A stretch of DNA of 64,000 nucleotides. It comes from Alternaria dauci. Lineage: Eukaryota > Ascomycota > Dothideomycetes > Pleosporales > Pleosporaceae. The notes beneath the pieces were generated by a model. It searched no databases. It was not told the origin of the DNA and worked only from the letters and a program-made list of their open reading frames with translations. The position numbers and the translations under genes were made by a program. Positions 1 to 10,694 of the stretch are shown piece by piece; the first letter of the stretch is position 1, and every line of letters starts with the position of its first letter. Where the stretch lies: NCBI RefSeq assembly GCF_042100115.1, contig NC_091272.1, forward strand, positions 4,960,001 through 5,024,000. Reading direction: 5' to 3'.

Positions 1-2814
1 AAGCCTTTGACCCCTTCCCCAACGCCCCGCCCGCGAGATCCCCGCTGCGTCCCCAGCTGTCCTTCGAGAAGCCAGCCACGCCGACGAGCCCCAATGGCAG
101 CACCACCATGCCCCAGAAGAGGGCCTCGACCGGCCGACGCCCCTCAAACGGCGGCGAGATATCCCCTCCGCTGTCTCGCTCAAACTCAAACACGGCATCG
201 CACCAGTTTCCCCTCAACAACCTCGACTATGAAAACAGTCCGGCCGGTCTCGCCCAGGAATTGAGCAACCTGCAGGCCATTCGGAGGATGTCAATGGGCG
301 TTAACAATGCCGATCCCGATCTACCTTCGTTCCAATCCGCCGCCAACTCACCGCCCTCTCCTCCCGCCGTGTCTGAAGAAGACGAATCAAAACTCTTCTG
401 GGTGCCTGCACGCCTGCACCCCGAACTGGCCCCTATGGAATTCAAGACGTTCATCGAGGACAAGATTGACAGGACAAGGCGGCGTTCTGGGGATTCCGAC
501 TCCCTGTCGCCGGACGGTGCCATGGGACGTCAGGGCTCAAGTGGAAGTTTACGGCGCAAGAAGTCTATGCTTTCCAGGCAAATCGATACCGGCAGCGGCT
601 ACAAAGATGGTGCTGAGAGACTGGAAAGGAAACGCTCCGGTGCGCAGCCCAACGGCGGCCTGTCCAATCTGCAAGAGCTCGAGCACATACAGGAGGACCC
701 GGTGGCTTTGATAAGACGCATGAGCATTGACCACAAGGGCATTGTTGGAGAAGGGGAGGAGGGCGTAGATGGAATGCCGATCGTACCAGGCAGTAAAATG
801 CGTGGTTTGGGGACGCTGAAGAGGTCAACACATACTACTTACAGGCGAGGCAGTCTACGGAAAGGTGGCCCAGCCCTCTCGCGTCGACTCGTCTCTGGCC
901 GACAGGCAGAAACCGACACAGAAGACTCGCCGTCTACCTCCCCCGTACATTCTACCGAAAGCATACCCGAAGTCCCGCCTCTCCCAGGGCTTGGGCGCGT
1001 TCAGTCTGAACCCGTCAATGGCGCATTCGAGGCGTCGTCCAACAACTTCTCGCGACCACAACCAAGCCGGGCGTCTCCCAACTATGGTGGAGAACGACCC
1101 GGTTCAGCGGAGGAGCACCCCAGGTCAGCTTCTACTGAGCCTGTGACACAGGACCGAACTTCGCCTCAGCCTCGACAGTTCCATTCAAGAATCGCTTCGA
1201 ACGGCCGAACGACAGCACCTTTGCCAGGCTACACCCCTCCGCCACAGCAAGTACCCCAGATCATCGAGACACCACCGCCACAGGAACAGAACAGAGCACC
1301 TCAATATCCGCTACCAGAACGTCACTCTTCCCGCCAACCACCGCCTCAACCCCAGCAACAACCTGCTGGTCCCCGTCAGTATCCCCAGTCTCAGCAGCAG
1401 CCTTCACAACAACGTCCGCCGCAGCCTCAGCCGCAGCCTCAGCCTCAGCCTCAGCCTCAAGCAGGCCGCCCGAACCGCCATGCGCAAGCCGCACAGAACT
1501 CACCGATCAAGCCCTCGCAATCTTTCGATGATCTAGTAGCACAGCCTTCCGCGATGCCTGGCCAGAACAACAGAGTAGACTCATTGTCTATTATACCAAG
1601 TGCGCCAGATGACAGAAAGTCCGATGGGAAGTCCAAAGACAAAAAGGACAACCCAGAGGGCGGCCAAAGGAAGACTAGTTGGGGCTGGTTTAGCGGTGAT
1701 AAAGAAAAGGAAAAAGACAAAAAGGGCGGGAAAGACGCAGAGAAGGAAAAAGACAAGAAGGTCAAGAACAAGCTCAGCAAGCCTCAGGAAAAGGGTCACG
1801 ATGACACAAGACTGGACCTTCTGCAAACGTCGATACAAGGTGGCGGTCGTGGCCGTGAGAGCGTTGTGTTGGATCGTGAAAGTATCAAGCTTGAAGAGGA
1901 GCGGAAGAAAGAGAGTGCCAGAAAGACATCCAGCGAAGGCAAGAAAGAGAAGGAACCCGGACTACTATCCTCCATCTTCGGAGGAGGAAAGAAAAAGGGC
2001 GAGAAAGAGTCGTCTCATAAGAAGAACGCCTCCCGTGGATTATCGCCCGAGCCCCCACCACGCATCTTGAAGCCCGATATCGATTACAACTGGACCCGAT
2101 TTTCAATCCTCGAAGAACGTGCGATCTACCGCATGGCTCACATCAAGCTCGCGAATCCTCGTCGCGAACTCTACTCCCAGGTCTTGTTGAGTAACTTCAT
2201 GTACTCGTACCTTGCCAAAGTCCAGCAAATGCACCCACAGATCTCAATTGGTAACTCCAAACAAGCGAAACAAGCTCAACAGGCCCAGCAACAGCAACAA
2301 GCCGCGCAGCAGAAGAAGGAACAGCAGCAGCAGCAGTTACAGCAGCAAGCCGCTCAACAATCTCAACAACAGCAGTCGCAGCCTGAGGAGTTCGCTCAGT
2401 ATCAGCGATACCAGCAGGTAAATACTCGCTGACAGCAAGTGTATTAGGAAGACATGCTAACAGATATACCAGCAACAGCAGCAGCAGCAGCAGCAACACG
2501 AGCAACAACCAGAGAAATCCAACGAGTGGCCGAGCGTACATCAACAACAAGCCAACGGGGCTCTACAACATCAGCAACAAAACGGACAGCACCAACAACA
2601 GCATCAAAGAGGCGCGTCGCAGGGTAATCAATATAACCAGAATCCGCGGGATTCTCACCATTCTAATTATAGTGCGAATGGAGGCGGCGGCAGTGGATAT
2701 AGCGTTGCAAACACGCAGAATTATTTGGGTCAGTCAGGCAAAGGAGGAGGAGCAGGTTATGCTAATTATTCGGATTCTGATCAGAGTCAAAGGGCTGATG
2801 ATGATATGTGGTAG
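1..2814 (+). CDS. zds1: Zds1/Zds2-type PP2A-Cdc55 regulator (5' partial)
   Basis: Two exons are visible: <1-2417 and 2464-2814, with a 46-nt intron at 2418-2463 (donor GTAAAT, branch and acceptor GCTAACAG). The frame is open to the left edge, so the start lies outside the window; the internal ATG at 108 is probably not the true start. The protein has a conserved FWVPARLHPELAP segment, a long Ser/Pro/Gln-rich and Lys/Glu-rich disordered middle, and near 2079-2231 the Zds C-terminal domain (DYNWTRFSILEERAIYRMAH, then LSNFMYSYLAK). In yeasts this domain binds the PP2A regulatory subunit Cdc55 and controls mitotic exit and polarity; that role is inferred here from family membership. The second exon is almost entirely Gln/Asn/Gly-rich and ends DDDMW. 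The intron falls inside the glutamine tract, so its exact length may vary between strains. Confidence 0.9.
1421..1459 (+). repeat. In-gene hexanucleotide repeat (CAGCCK)n
   Basis: About six units of CAGCCT/CAGCCG in the Zds1 coding sequence encode alternating Pro-Gln. The repeat stays in frame, so unit gain or loss would only change the linker length. Confidence 0.85.
2255..2600 (+). repeat. CAG/CAA polyglutamine-coding tract interrupted by the intron
   Basis: Runs of CAG and CAA codons lie on both sides of the 46-nt intron of the Zds1 gene (2418-2463). They encode a Gln-rich C-terminal region after the Zds domain. Confidence 0.8.
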
Positions 2815-3238
2815 AATTTGTAGTGTCATGGAAAGCTGCAGGGCGAGCATGGTTATTTAGCCCGGACCTTTCTACTATTTGAACTACGCTTCTTCTTCTT
2901 CTTCTTCTTCTTTTCTCTTTACTACTTAGTTCCTGGGCTGTTTCTCTGTCATATCTTCAAATGTATACTTACTGCTGGTATGTTTTATTGTCTAATACTG
3001 CTCCGGGTTATTTGGGGCGCACCGGGGAATTTGGCTAGGGATAGATAGATGGCAAGTACGAGATGGAATGGGACAATGTCTGACGGTCGTAAGATGTGGA
3101 TATGTAGATAGGGAATCGTATCTGATGTAGTTTGTTCGAAACTAACAGACATTTCATACATACACTGGTAGCAACGTCACTCCTGTTCTCTTGCCTTCTG
3201 TTCTACCAAGTACTATACCTTATTATTTGATACTTCTA
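2815..3238. other. Intergenic: Zds1 3' region up to the transposon
   Basis: This holds the 3' untranslated region of the Zds1 gene, including a (CTT)7 microsatellite at about 2889-2912. No open frame or RNA gene is visible. Its composition is normal right up to the transposon end, so RIP did not obviously spread to this side. Confidence 0.6.
2889..2912 (+). repeat. (CTT)7 microsatellite
   Basis: A perfect trinucleotide run in the 3' flank of the Zds1 gene, followed by a pyrimidine-rich stretch. Confidence 0.85.
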
Positions 3239-3277
3239 TAGTGTCTGTGCGCGTAATGCCCAGGTTCGCGTAATACC
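3239..3277 (+). repeat. Left terminal inverted repeat of the transposon
   Basis: This pairs with 5296-5334. The two ends differ at three of 39 positions, all transitions, as expected from RIP. Two copies of the subrepeat CGCGTAATRCCYAGGT lie within and just beyond it. Confidence 0.9.
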
Positions 3278-4289
3278 TAGGTAACAACACCACAACCTTA
3301 TAAGAAAAGAAGCTATAACGCTACTAAAAATCGTAATAAAGTTGCGTAAAGCTAGATTTATACTATATATAGCTTTACAGAAGTTTTAGCTTACTTAGAA
3401 TATTTTTTAGGGGTATAGATTAACTGCGTTTTAGTTCTTTAGGGTAGAGCTACTAGTGTAACTACTAGGGCTTATATAGAAGCTACAGTATTACTAACAC
3501 ACTTCTAATACTTTATAGCTATCTTAAGAGCTTATAAGGCTTTACGCTTACCCTTTTAGGATAGTTATATAGCTTTTTAAGAGTCGCGAAGCGCTTTCTA
3601 ACGTTACTTTTTAGCTATCTTTTTAGCTAACTCCTTCCTCTACGCCTCCTAATATCTCTCTTATTTAATACACCTCGCCTTAAGTAATTAAAGCTTATAA
3701 TAGTAGGTTTACTCCTTTAGCTATCTCCTCTCTACTTTTTAAAGTTATTATTATATAGCTTATTATTATTATAATACTTTATTATCCTAAGCTTATTAAA
3801 CACGCTTAGGTAACTAAAAAATAGCTCCTCTATAATACCCCTAAGTACTCTTAAGCTATAAGGTATAGGACTTATTATTATACCTTTTTTTAATAGCTAA
3901 AGACTCCCTAAGGCCCCTAATCTCTCTTTAGAGGATACTATTTTAAGCTATAATATAGTATAAACTTTATTAAAGCTTCTTAATATCCTTATTACTTTAA
4001 TCTTTTACTATATAGTATATAATAGACTTAATCTTAAGCTAGTCTTCTCTACTAAGTATAGAAGTTAAGCTTTTATCTAAATCTAATACTTCTTTAGTAA
4101 ACTTCTTAAGTATAGTATCTAAGTTAGGTAAGTATATACTAGTTACTTTAAATAATCTTTTAATAGGTAGAGGTTTAAAGGTACTACTCTAAGCTCTCTA
4201 AAAGAGTAAGAAGAAGTCTCCTTTACTAATATTAAGTAAACTATAGCTTAATTAAAGAAAGTTTATTAGTTTAGATAAATAAGTAGTTA

Positions 4290-4800
4290 AGAGAGGCTTA
4301 AATATCTTAACGTTAAGTAGTTAAAGTGTATAGGTAGTATAAGATAGAAATATAGCTAATAGGATCTTATTATTATAGTAATAATTAATAAAATCTATTA
4401 TTATATAAGATCTATAGCTATTAAGGAGTAGTAATTAATAGCTAGTTAAAGTATACCTTCTAGTCTCTCTTTTAAAGACTTCTTTAAGCTAAGTTAACCT
4501 AATATTATTATTACTCTAACTAGAGGGAGATAAGGTAATAAAGACTAAGTAGTTACCTACTTTAATAGTATCTATCTAGCTAGATTAAATAGCTCTATTA
4601 GCTCCTTTAAAGATAAGTAAAGGACTTAGAACTAAGCTATCTAAATAAATATAAGCTAAGATAGTTATCTACTTAGTTAAGCTATCTTAAAGAGCCTAAG
4701 TTACTTTTTTTTAGTTATAGAGTACCTTATTAAATACCTACTTTATTCTACTAAGTATTCTAAGTTAAAATCCTTTCTTATCTATATTAAATATATAGGT
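4290..4800 (-). pseudogene. DDE_1 (pogo/Fot1) transposase catalytic-core relic
   Basis: This is the part of the element in which the three catalytic blocks can be recognised on the minus strand (4794-4768, 4422-4405, about 4350-4290). The block between the second and third acids reads F-L-S-Y-T-T-Y-T-L-stop-L-L-N-V, matching the family pattern LPPHTTHLLQPLDV with C-to-T and G-to-A changes, including CAA or CAG to TAA. The first acid (GAT at 4782-4780) survives. The second and third have become AAT and AAC. The gene ran from the right end of the element leftwards. Confidence 0.85.
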
Positions 4801-5295
4801 TAGTATAAGGTTATACTCTACTATCTTTTTATATAAAAGCTTAAAGTATAAGCTATACTTAGCCCTTAAATTAGCTTTATACTATAACTAGTCTATCCCC
4901 TAACTATACTAGGCGATAAGGTTATCTAAATGCCTATTTATAAAGCGTATAACCTAGCTATCTAAAACTTCTTTTCTAGCTAAAGATAAAGTAAACTACT
5001 ATATTATTATCCTTATAGGTAGTAAACGTCGTTTAGTAAGTGTTTTAATATATTATATAAGCTTAAGTTTATATTATAGGTAGAGGGATTAATAGCTAAT
5101 ACTATAGGGTCTTATTTTACCCTAATATCTTTAAGTAAGCGTACGCTAGTTAATATTAAACTTAGCGGCGACTTTTATATATAAGAAATTATCTCCTAGC
5201 TTACGTAATTTAATTTCTTTAATTACTTCTTAAATTAGATCTATATTAGTAGAGTTATATCGCGCTAAAGTTATAGTGTTATAGTGTTAGGGGCG

Positions 5296-5334
5296 GGCAT
5301 TACGCGAACCTAGGCATTACGCGCACAGACACTG
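5296..5334 (-). repeat. Right terminal inverted repeat of the transposon
   Basis: Reverse complement of the left end, starting CAGTGTCTGTG; the left copy has T at the first position. TA follows at 5335-5336. Confidence 0.9.
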
Positions 5335-5490
5335 TAGCGTTCTCAAGAAGAGATAGTACAAAGAGCGTTATTTGTCTGAGTTGCAAACGGTGAAAAGAGA
5401 TGGGGTAGTGGAGGAGTATATATGAGACTGCAGTAAAGCTTTAGAGTTGTTCATCTACCCACCCATTAGGCCTGTACAAGAGCCCATTAG

Positions 5491-7152
5491 ATGACCAGGG
5501 ATACCAGATACAGAAAGGCGAACATCATGAGGACCAGCAAACCGCAGAAATCCAAGCAACGTAGCAAGAAACCTCAGGACGATCCAGAGGAGAGTGACCA
5601 TGAGATATCGAAAGTAAGGAAAACGAACACAGATGTAGGCGAAACTTCTACGACGACGGAACGTCAAGTAGATGAAGAAGAAGCAGAGGGAGAAGAAGCA
5701 GAGGAAGAAGAGCAAGATAGTACAGAGGATTGGAAATCAGTAGATGGAGATGAAGATTTGTCAGATGCAGAAGTACCCCAGGCACTCCGAGAAGAAGACA
5801 AACTTGTACGCCAACTCGAGGGCACTGATGCCGTAGATGGAGGCACTGATAAGATCATCAGCGGAAACGAGAACGAGAACGATAGTGACGAGGTCATTGA
5901 ACCAGCCAGTACTCCTCCCTTATCTGAGGCCCAACAACGAGACCAAGCGCTCGCAGCCATCAGAACAAACTGGAACATCCAACACGTCCATGAGATGCTG
6001 ACAACAGGTACATGGTTGACAGGTGAACTCAAGACTGAACTTGCCGACGACGACACCTGGGAATTAGCAACTCTTCTTGACTTCCAGCGGCTATCAGAGC
6101 AGACTAGAGGTATGAGCGACAAGACGATAGAGCAGATCATTCGACTCTGTAGAAAAAGGATGAACACAGGGGGAGATTTACCGAGGGGTAGGAAGAGACA
6201 TGAGAAAGAAAAGAATTTGCGCCACGATATACGCACGCTACTCAAAGAAGACTGGACGAACTCGGACAGCGGCAAAGAGACGATAGCGGTGGCGAAAGAC
6301 GGCGGAGATAGATCAGGATCCAAGAAGCGGAAACATGCCGAGATCACGAAACAGAGCGAAGGAGGCAAACCAGAACAGGAAGAAGGTGACGATGGTTCTG
6401 CCGAGGGCGCGCGTAAGAGGTCGAAACAGAGAGAGCAGCAGGAGCAGCCCATATTACCAGAATCACCAACCAGGATCCGTACTCCAAGACAGCGAAGCCA
6501 AGCTCTTGAGCGCATCCACAGGAACTGGGGCATCACTTTGCTTCTCGATATGTTCCCAAGACGCCTTGCTGGACTAGGTGCGACGAGCGATGCTGATCTC
6601 GAAGACGCAATTGTCGCGGGTCTGCTTGATCTATCCAACCTTTCCAACACAGCAGAGCAAGCTGCGGCAGTCAGGCAAGCGATTAGAAACCAGATGGAGT
6701 TTATAAGCCTCGATGTTGGAAGTATGCTCACCCTCTTTGAATCAGTTGCCACGATACTCTTTCCAAGAGAACGATCCGAAAGCAGTACCCCTGGAAGACT
6801 GTCAGCTCAGCATCCAGTTAACCAAACACGGGCAGAAGCAGCTACATCGAACCTCAGAGCGCAGCTACAAGTAGACGCTCCACGTGTAATGTATGGACAA
6901 CCACCACAACTCCCTGCCGCCCCACGTGCCCTCACCATTGCTGGACCAACTGCCACCGCATCGGAGCTACGAAGAGCCCTTAGCGATCTTGATGCCAGAG
7001 ATGCTGAGGTCTCGATGCTCCAGTATAGACGCAGGCTCGCTGTTCTCCGTGATAGTGGTGTTTCTACGGAAGTAGAGGAGACTCAACTGGCAGTCGCGAC
7101 GAGCCTTATAGATCGTACTACAGCGTGGGCAAGGCTCGACCGCTTGCGATAG
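5491..7152 (+). CDS. Unrecognised acidic protein with two N-W-x-I domains
   Basis: A single open frame of 553 residues; a second in-frame ATG at 5527 is an alternative start. I do not recognise the family. The N-terminal ~130 residues are highly charged (long Glu/Asp runs and Lys/Arg patches) and probably disordered. Two similar helical segments follow, centred on N160-W161 (NWNIQHVHEML, then LLDFQRLSEQT) and N345-W346 (NWGITLLLDMF, then LLDLSNLSNTA). Each is followed by a Leu-rich stretch (DIRTLLKE and VGSMLTLFE). The same unit occurs once in the gene at 12938. The linker between the copies has KKRKH and RKRSK, possible nuclear signals. The gene starts 157 bp from the RIP-mutated transposon. 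The frame stays protein-like after the TAG stop, up to 7320. Confidence 0.75.
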   Translation: MTRDTRYRKANIMRTSKPQKSKQRSKKPQDDPEESDHEISKVRKTNTDVGETSTTTERQVDEEEAEGEEAEEEEQDSTEDWKSVDGDEDLSDAEVPQALREEDKLVRQLEGTDAVDGGTDKIISGNENENDSDEVIEPASTPPLSEAQQRDQALAAIRTNWNIQHVHEMLTTGTWLTGELKTELADDDTWELATLLDFQRLSEQTRGMSDKTIEQIIRLCRKRMNTGGDLPRGRKRHEKEKNLRHDIRTLLKEDWTNSDSGKETIAVAKDGGDRSGSKKRKHAEITKQSEGGKPEQEEGDDGSAEGARKRSKQREQQEQPILPESPTRIRTPRQRSQALERIHRNWGITLLLDMFPRRLAGLGATSDADLEDAIVAGLLDLSNLSNTAEQAAAVRQAIRNQMEFISLDVGSMLTLFESVATILFPRERSESSTPGRLSAQHPVNQTRAEAATSNLRAQLQVDAPRVMYGQPPQLPAAPRALTIAGPTATASELRRALSDLDARDAEVSMLQYRRRLAVLRDSGVSTEVEETQLAVATSLIDRTTAWARLDRLR

Positions 7153-7774
7153 CGTTTTCGGGAAGTACGGAGGGGAGAAGATAATGCTGAGCAGCGGGAA
7201 CAGAGGGTAAACGCTGGGGACGCAGAACAACAGAGAAGGGGGGACGGGGCTGGTAAAGGGCACGGAGAGGGCAATGGGGGTGACGCGGAGGGTAATGCTG
7301 GAGGCAATGGAGACAGATAGCGATATGAGACTGAAAACAGTAGTCCCATGCGCGGGTTACGATACCGAAGAGATATCGTAGCTACAAAACGTCCGCAAAT
7401 TTGACACGGAGGGCGAAGGAAGACACGGGATAGAGACCATAGGGAGGATAACGGAGAAGATCGCAGCGAAAAGAGATGGTGTAGTCGTGAGAGTCCAGCA
7501 AGTAACTAGAATGCACGTCATATGTTAGCAAGTCTGAGATGACGTGAAAATGAGTTGATCTTTGTGTCATTCCTCGTATGAAGCAGTAAGCTTTACAGCT
7601 GGTTCATGAGCGACAATTATGCTCAAACGCGGCTGCCATAATAACGCTGTGCAACTCCGCTTCATTTGTGACAATTCCAGCGCATGGTCATAAAGCCAAC
7701 AGCTCTTTCAACGTCGTATCTTGGTTCTCATCAACCTTGCAACGAGCGCGTTTCAAATTCACGTAGTTACCCCG
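7153..7774. other. Gene-free stretch with in-frame protein-like tail (7153-7320)
   Basis: The first 168 bases continue the reading frame of the upstream gene for 55 codons to TAG at 7318-7320, rich in Gly, Glu, Asp, Asn and Arg. The rest holds the 3' flanks of the two convergent genes; nothing else is visible. Confidence 0.55.
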
Positions 7775-10694
7775 TCAGTGGCTCGAAAGTCCAGTCATAT
7801 CGGTATCTTCCATCTCTGCAGACGACGGAGGAGTCACACCGCCAGAAGCACTTGAGGAGGTGGTTCTATCGCCAGCGTACTTCTGCTGGAGGTCTCGGAG
7901 GATCTTCTGGCCTTGTAGAAGCGAGTCTCGCTGGCCGACCAGTTCCTTGCGTTGATTGTAGCGCTGAGGAGACTCAGCGAGAAGGCGAACAGCGTTGTTG
8001 TAGCCTAATATAGTGTTAGTAGCAGTAGTGCAAGGATCGGAGCATTCTTACTCTCGCTGCCGTTGTTGAGACCTAGTCCGTTCTCAAGCTCATCGCGGAG
8101 TTGCGTACGCAATTGCTTAAAGAACTTAGACTCAATGCGCATACAGATAGCGTCGTGGAAACGACGTGCTGCTAGCATGTAGTAGGTTGTGACTTGGGCC
8201 ACAACGCTGAGCTCTACCACATATGGCTCATGATTCAATACCTCCATACTCCTAGCATCCTTCTTCAATTTTTCTTCTTCTTGAGGGGTAATTAGCCTTC
8301 CTGTCCGCTTAGACCTCTCAGCCTTGTAGATACCAAGGCGTGCCTTGAATCGATGCTGGCGGTAATAATCTAGAACAGCCTCTTTTTCCTGTTCAAAGAT
8401 CTCGTTATGGAAGATATAAGGACCCTCTTTCTCGTCGTTCAGACTCTCATTGGCCATAGTAGTGCGTTGTTGATTGAAGTTCAGGCCCACCATCTGTTCC
8501 ACAATCTGCCAAGCGGTTCGGTAGAAAGTTGACCCCTCATATTTGGAAAAGTGCTTGTGGAATAATGCCTTAATCTGAATAGCAATCTGACCTTCAAGCG
8601 CGTTGAAGAAGTCGTTGAGCGGCCGTCCCCAATGTTCAAGAGACTCGAGCATTAGATTGTCAACAACACGAGGCTCAATCTGTCCTGGAACCTTGCTCTG
8701 GGAATTCTCCGCGAGATGCTGCGCGACCTGGTCGAGATTGAATGTCTTCCTCAATTCACCAAGCTCTGAGCTTGGGGCCGCGGACTTTGGGAGACGACGG
8801 CTGGGTGTTTTTGCCGGCGATGGACATGGAGTCTCATCAAGCCTTCGCTTCTTCGTGGGGGTTTCGGGATTGCTGCTGGTTGGGGTGTAACGACAAGTGT
8901 TGTCTTCATCCTCCTCCTCATCGTCGTCGTCTTCAACAGGAATGGCCTTGCTAGCTGAGCTGCCAGGTTGGGCGCCGAGCACATCCATGTAGACGGTCAC
9001 ATCTCGTTCTCCTCTCGTGGCCATGGTAGGCTTCATGCTTGTTAGAGCGTCGAAAAATGACTTCTGTGACGCCTTCCAAGCATTGCGCCATGCTTTACAG
9101 GGGAACTCGGCCTCTAACTCTTTGCGTACATCTTGAGAGAAGTCGAGCACTACGTCCGCAATCATCCGAGAAGCGTTGTGAGTTGGTGGATCTGGAAACT
9201 GTTGAAGATCAGTGAGGACCTGCTCTAGTCTGGTATTGATCTCCTGGTCGATGATGGGGAGCTTCTTGGTAATCTGCTCCGCGAGCTTCCCGGAAAGAAA
9301 GCGTTGCAAGTTCAAGGTACCAAAGCGATGACCGTAGTTTACGAACTCTGTCGCCCAAGGCTCTCCTTGGCTGAAGAAGTTTTGCTCTAGGATCCGAGCC
9401 TGCTGATGGGTGAGACCTTGATCGATTTCGTCCTGACCAAGGTTCTTGACGACGAAGTATCCGTGGCCTAGTGCGAAGCGCTGTTGATCAAACACTGCCT
9501 TGAGCTTTTCGTAGCGGGACCCTGGCGGCAAGCGGTCCGGTTTGGTGAGCACGCCTAGGAACGTTAGCGATGAGTGCAATAGAGGGCATCATACATACCA
9601 ATACACCGGTCTGTGGCATTGAGCTTTCGCGCAATTCCACCAGCAGTCGAGTTCGCAATATCGTTCTCCAGCGAGCATGTCACTAGGATGAGGGCCTCTG
9701 AATCCTTGACATAGTCCGTCACTAGATCGTGAACGAAGTCGACTAGAAACTCCGACTCCGACGATTCTGCTTGACCGATGATGCCTGGTAAGTCATAGAA
9801 GCTTAAAGCAGGGAGATCCGGATATGTGATTGCGATGACCACGACGTTTGGGCTGAATTCGCAGCTTTTGTAGTCGCTGAGCGCGCTGACGGGTACTCGA
9901 AGGAACTCTTTGTAATCCATCATAGGATTTATAATCGCTGTTTGAGCGCGTGCGATTAGTCCTTCGAGTTGGCCAGGGTCGTCCGTGGATGCGAAGTGTG
10001 TGTCGCTTGGCTTAGGCATTTGCACCCATCCGGGAAAGCGGCCTAGATTTGCTCGACCTTTCTTACTATCGTGGCCATACCCCCGGCGCAGACTGACTGT
10101 TGCGCTCCAGCCGGCATGGATGTTCTCGGAAGGCTCCAGCTTGATGAAAAGCGGACATCTGGTACACGTATCGGTCGAGCGAGGGGTCTTGATGCCTGAT
10201 ATTGCTTCAATTACCGACGATTTCCCTGTAGATTGTTCGCCTGGGAAAGCATGTCAGTGGGATGATGACTGAATGCCATGCGACGCAACATACCTAGCAC
10301 GATACACTTCGGCAGAGGGATCTCTAACATTTGCAGACCCAGTCCTTCTAGCCGGCTGATAGTTGCTATGGCATCTTTGACATGGATACCAAGCGGGTCG
10401 ATTTCGCCGGATGTGGTTGCATTGGAAGTCTGCGGTGTATCTGATCTCTTGTTAGTTACTTCGACGATACGACCTTCTAACACGTAGCTTACCATCCTGA
10501 CCAACCAGATGGAGTGGTTCGAGGCCTGCACTCAGACGCGACACGTCATCGCGGTCAGACAGACGCTGTGGTTCTTGCGGAGGTGAGTGAGCGTTGCCTT
10601 CCATGGGCGCGTCCGTAAGTGTGCCATCCTCGCTGGGCAAGACCGGCTGCTTGACCTCGCCGTTGCGTGTACGACTTCTGGTGGCGCCTACCAT
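7775..10694 (-). CDS. Dynamin-like (Mx-type) large GTPase
   Basis: Five exons (10493-10694, 10294-10440, 9599-10240, 8052-9554, 7775-8004) give 907 residues; introns are 44-53 nt and all phases fit. The GTPase signatures are complete: P-loop GEQSTGKSS at 117-125, switch I Thr in TRCPL, DLPG at 266-269 and TKPD at 334-337. A stalk follows, and the end (YYMLAARRFHDAICMRIESK, then a coiled LLQGQKILRDLQQKY) fits a GTPase effector region. There is no PH domain and no membrane anchor. This is the layout of fungal Mx/Vps1-like proteins, which polymerise on membranes for fission or trafficking; the target membrane cannot be told. The stalk carries a ~65-residue acidic and Pro/Ser-rich insertion with a TKKRRLD cluster. 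The start ATG is shielded from tim17 by 916 bp of divergent promoter. Confidence 0.92.

Larger units (their letters stand above)
3239..5334 (-). mobile_element. RIP-degraded Fot1/pogo-type (Tc1/mariner superfamily) DNA transposon
   Basis: A 2,096-bp element is bounded by 39-bp inverted ends and flanked by a TA duplication (3237-3238 and 5335-5336). The interior is extremely AT-rich, full of TA and stop codons, as expected from RIP (C to T on both strands). Read right to left on the minus strand, a transposase can still be traced. The first catalytic block reads I-F-N-I-D-K-K-G-F at 4794-4768 (family pattern YNMDEKGF). The second reads N-S-Y-R-S-Y at 4422-4405 (family pattern DGHGSH). The third reads LLNVKIF near 4320-4300 (family pattern LQPLDVGIF). 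The three catalytic codons (4782, 4422, 4314) share one frame, 120 and 36 codons apart, which gives the DD35D spacing of pogo-type transposases. All deviations noted are G-to-A or C-to-T. The element cannot encode a working protein. Confidence 0.9.

Noticed and set aside
5664..6752. Long minus-strand open frame (362 codons), Ser/Leu-rich
   Set aside because: It mirrors the acidic/basic gene on the plus strand; codons for Glu/Lys/Arg read backwards give Ser/Leu. No family similarity.
7147..7160. Programmed stop-codon readthrough signal after the 5491 gene
   Set aside because: The context TAG CGT does not match known readthrough motifs such as TGA CTA or TAG CAA TTA, so I report only the in-frame tail as an observation.
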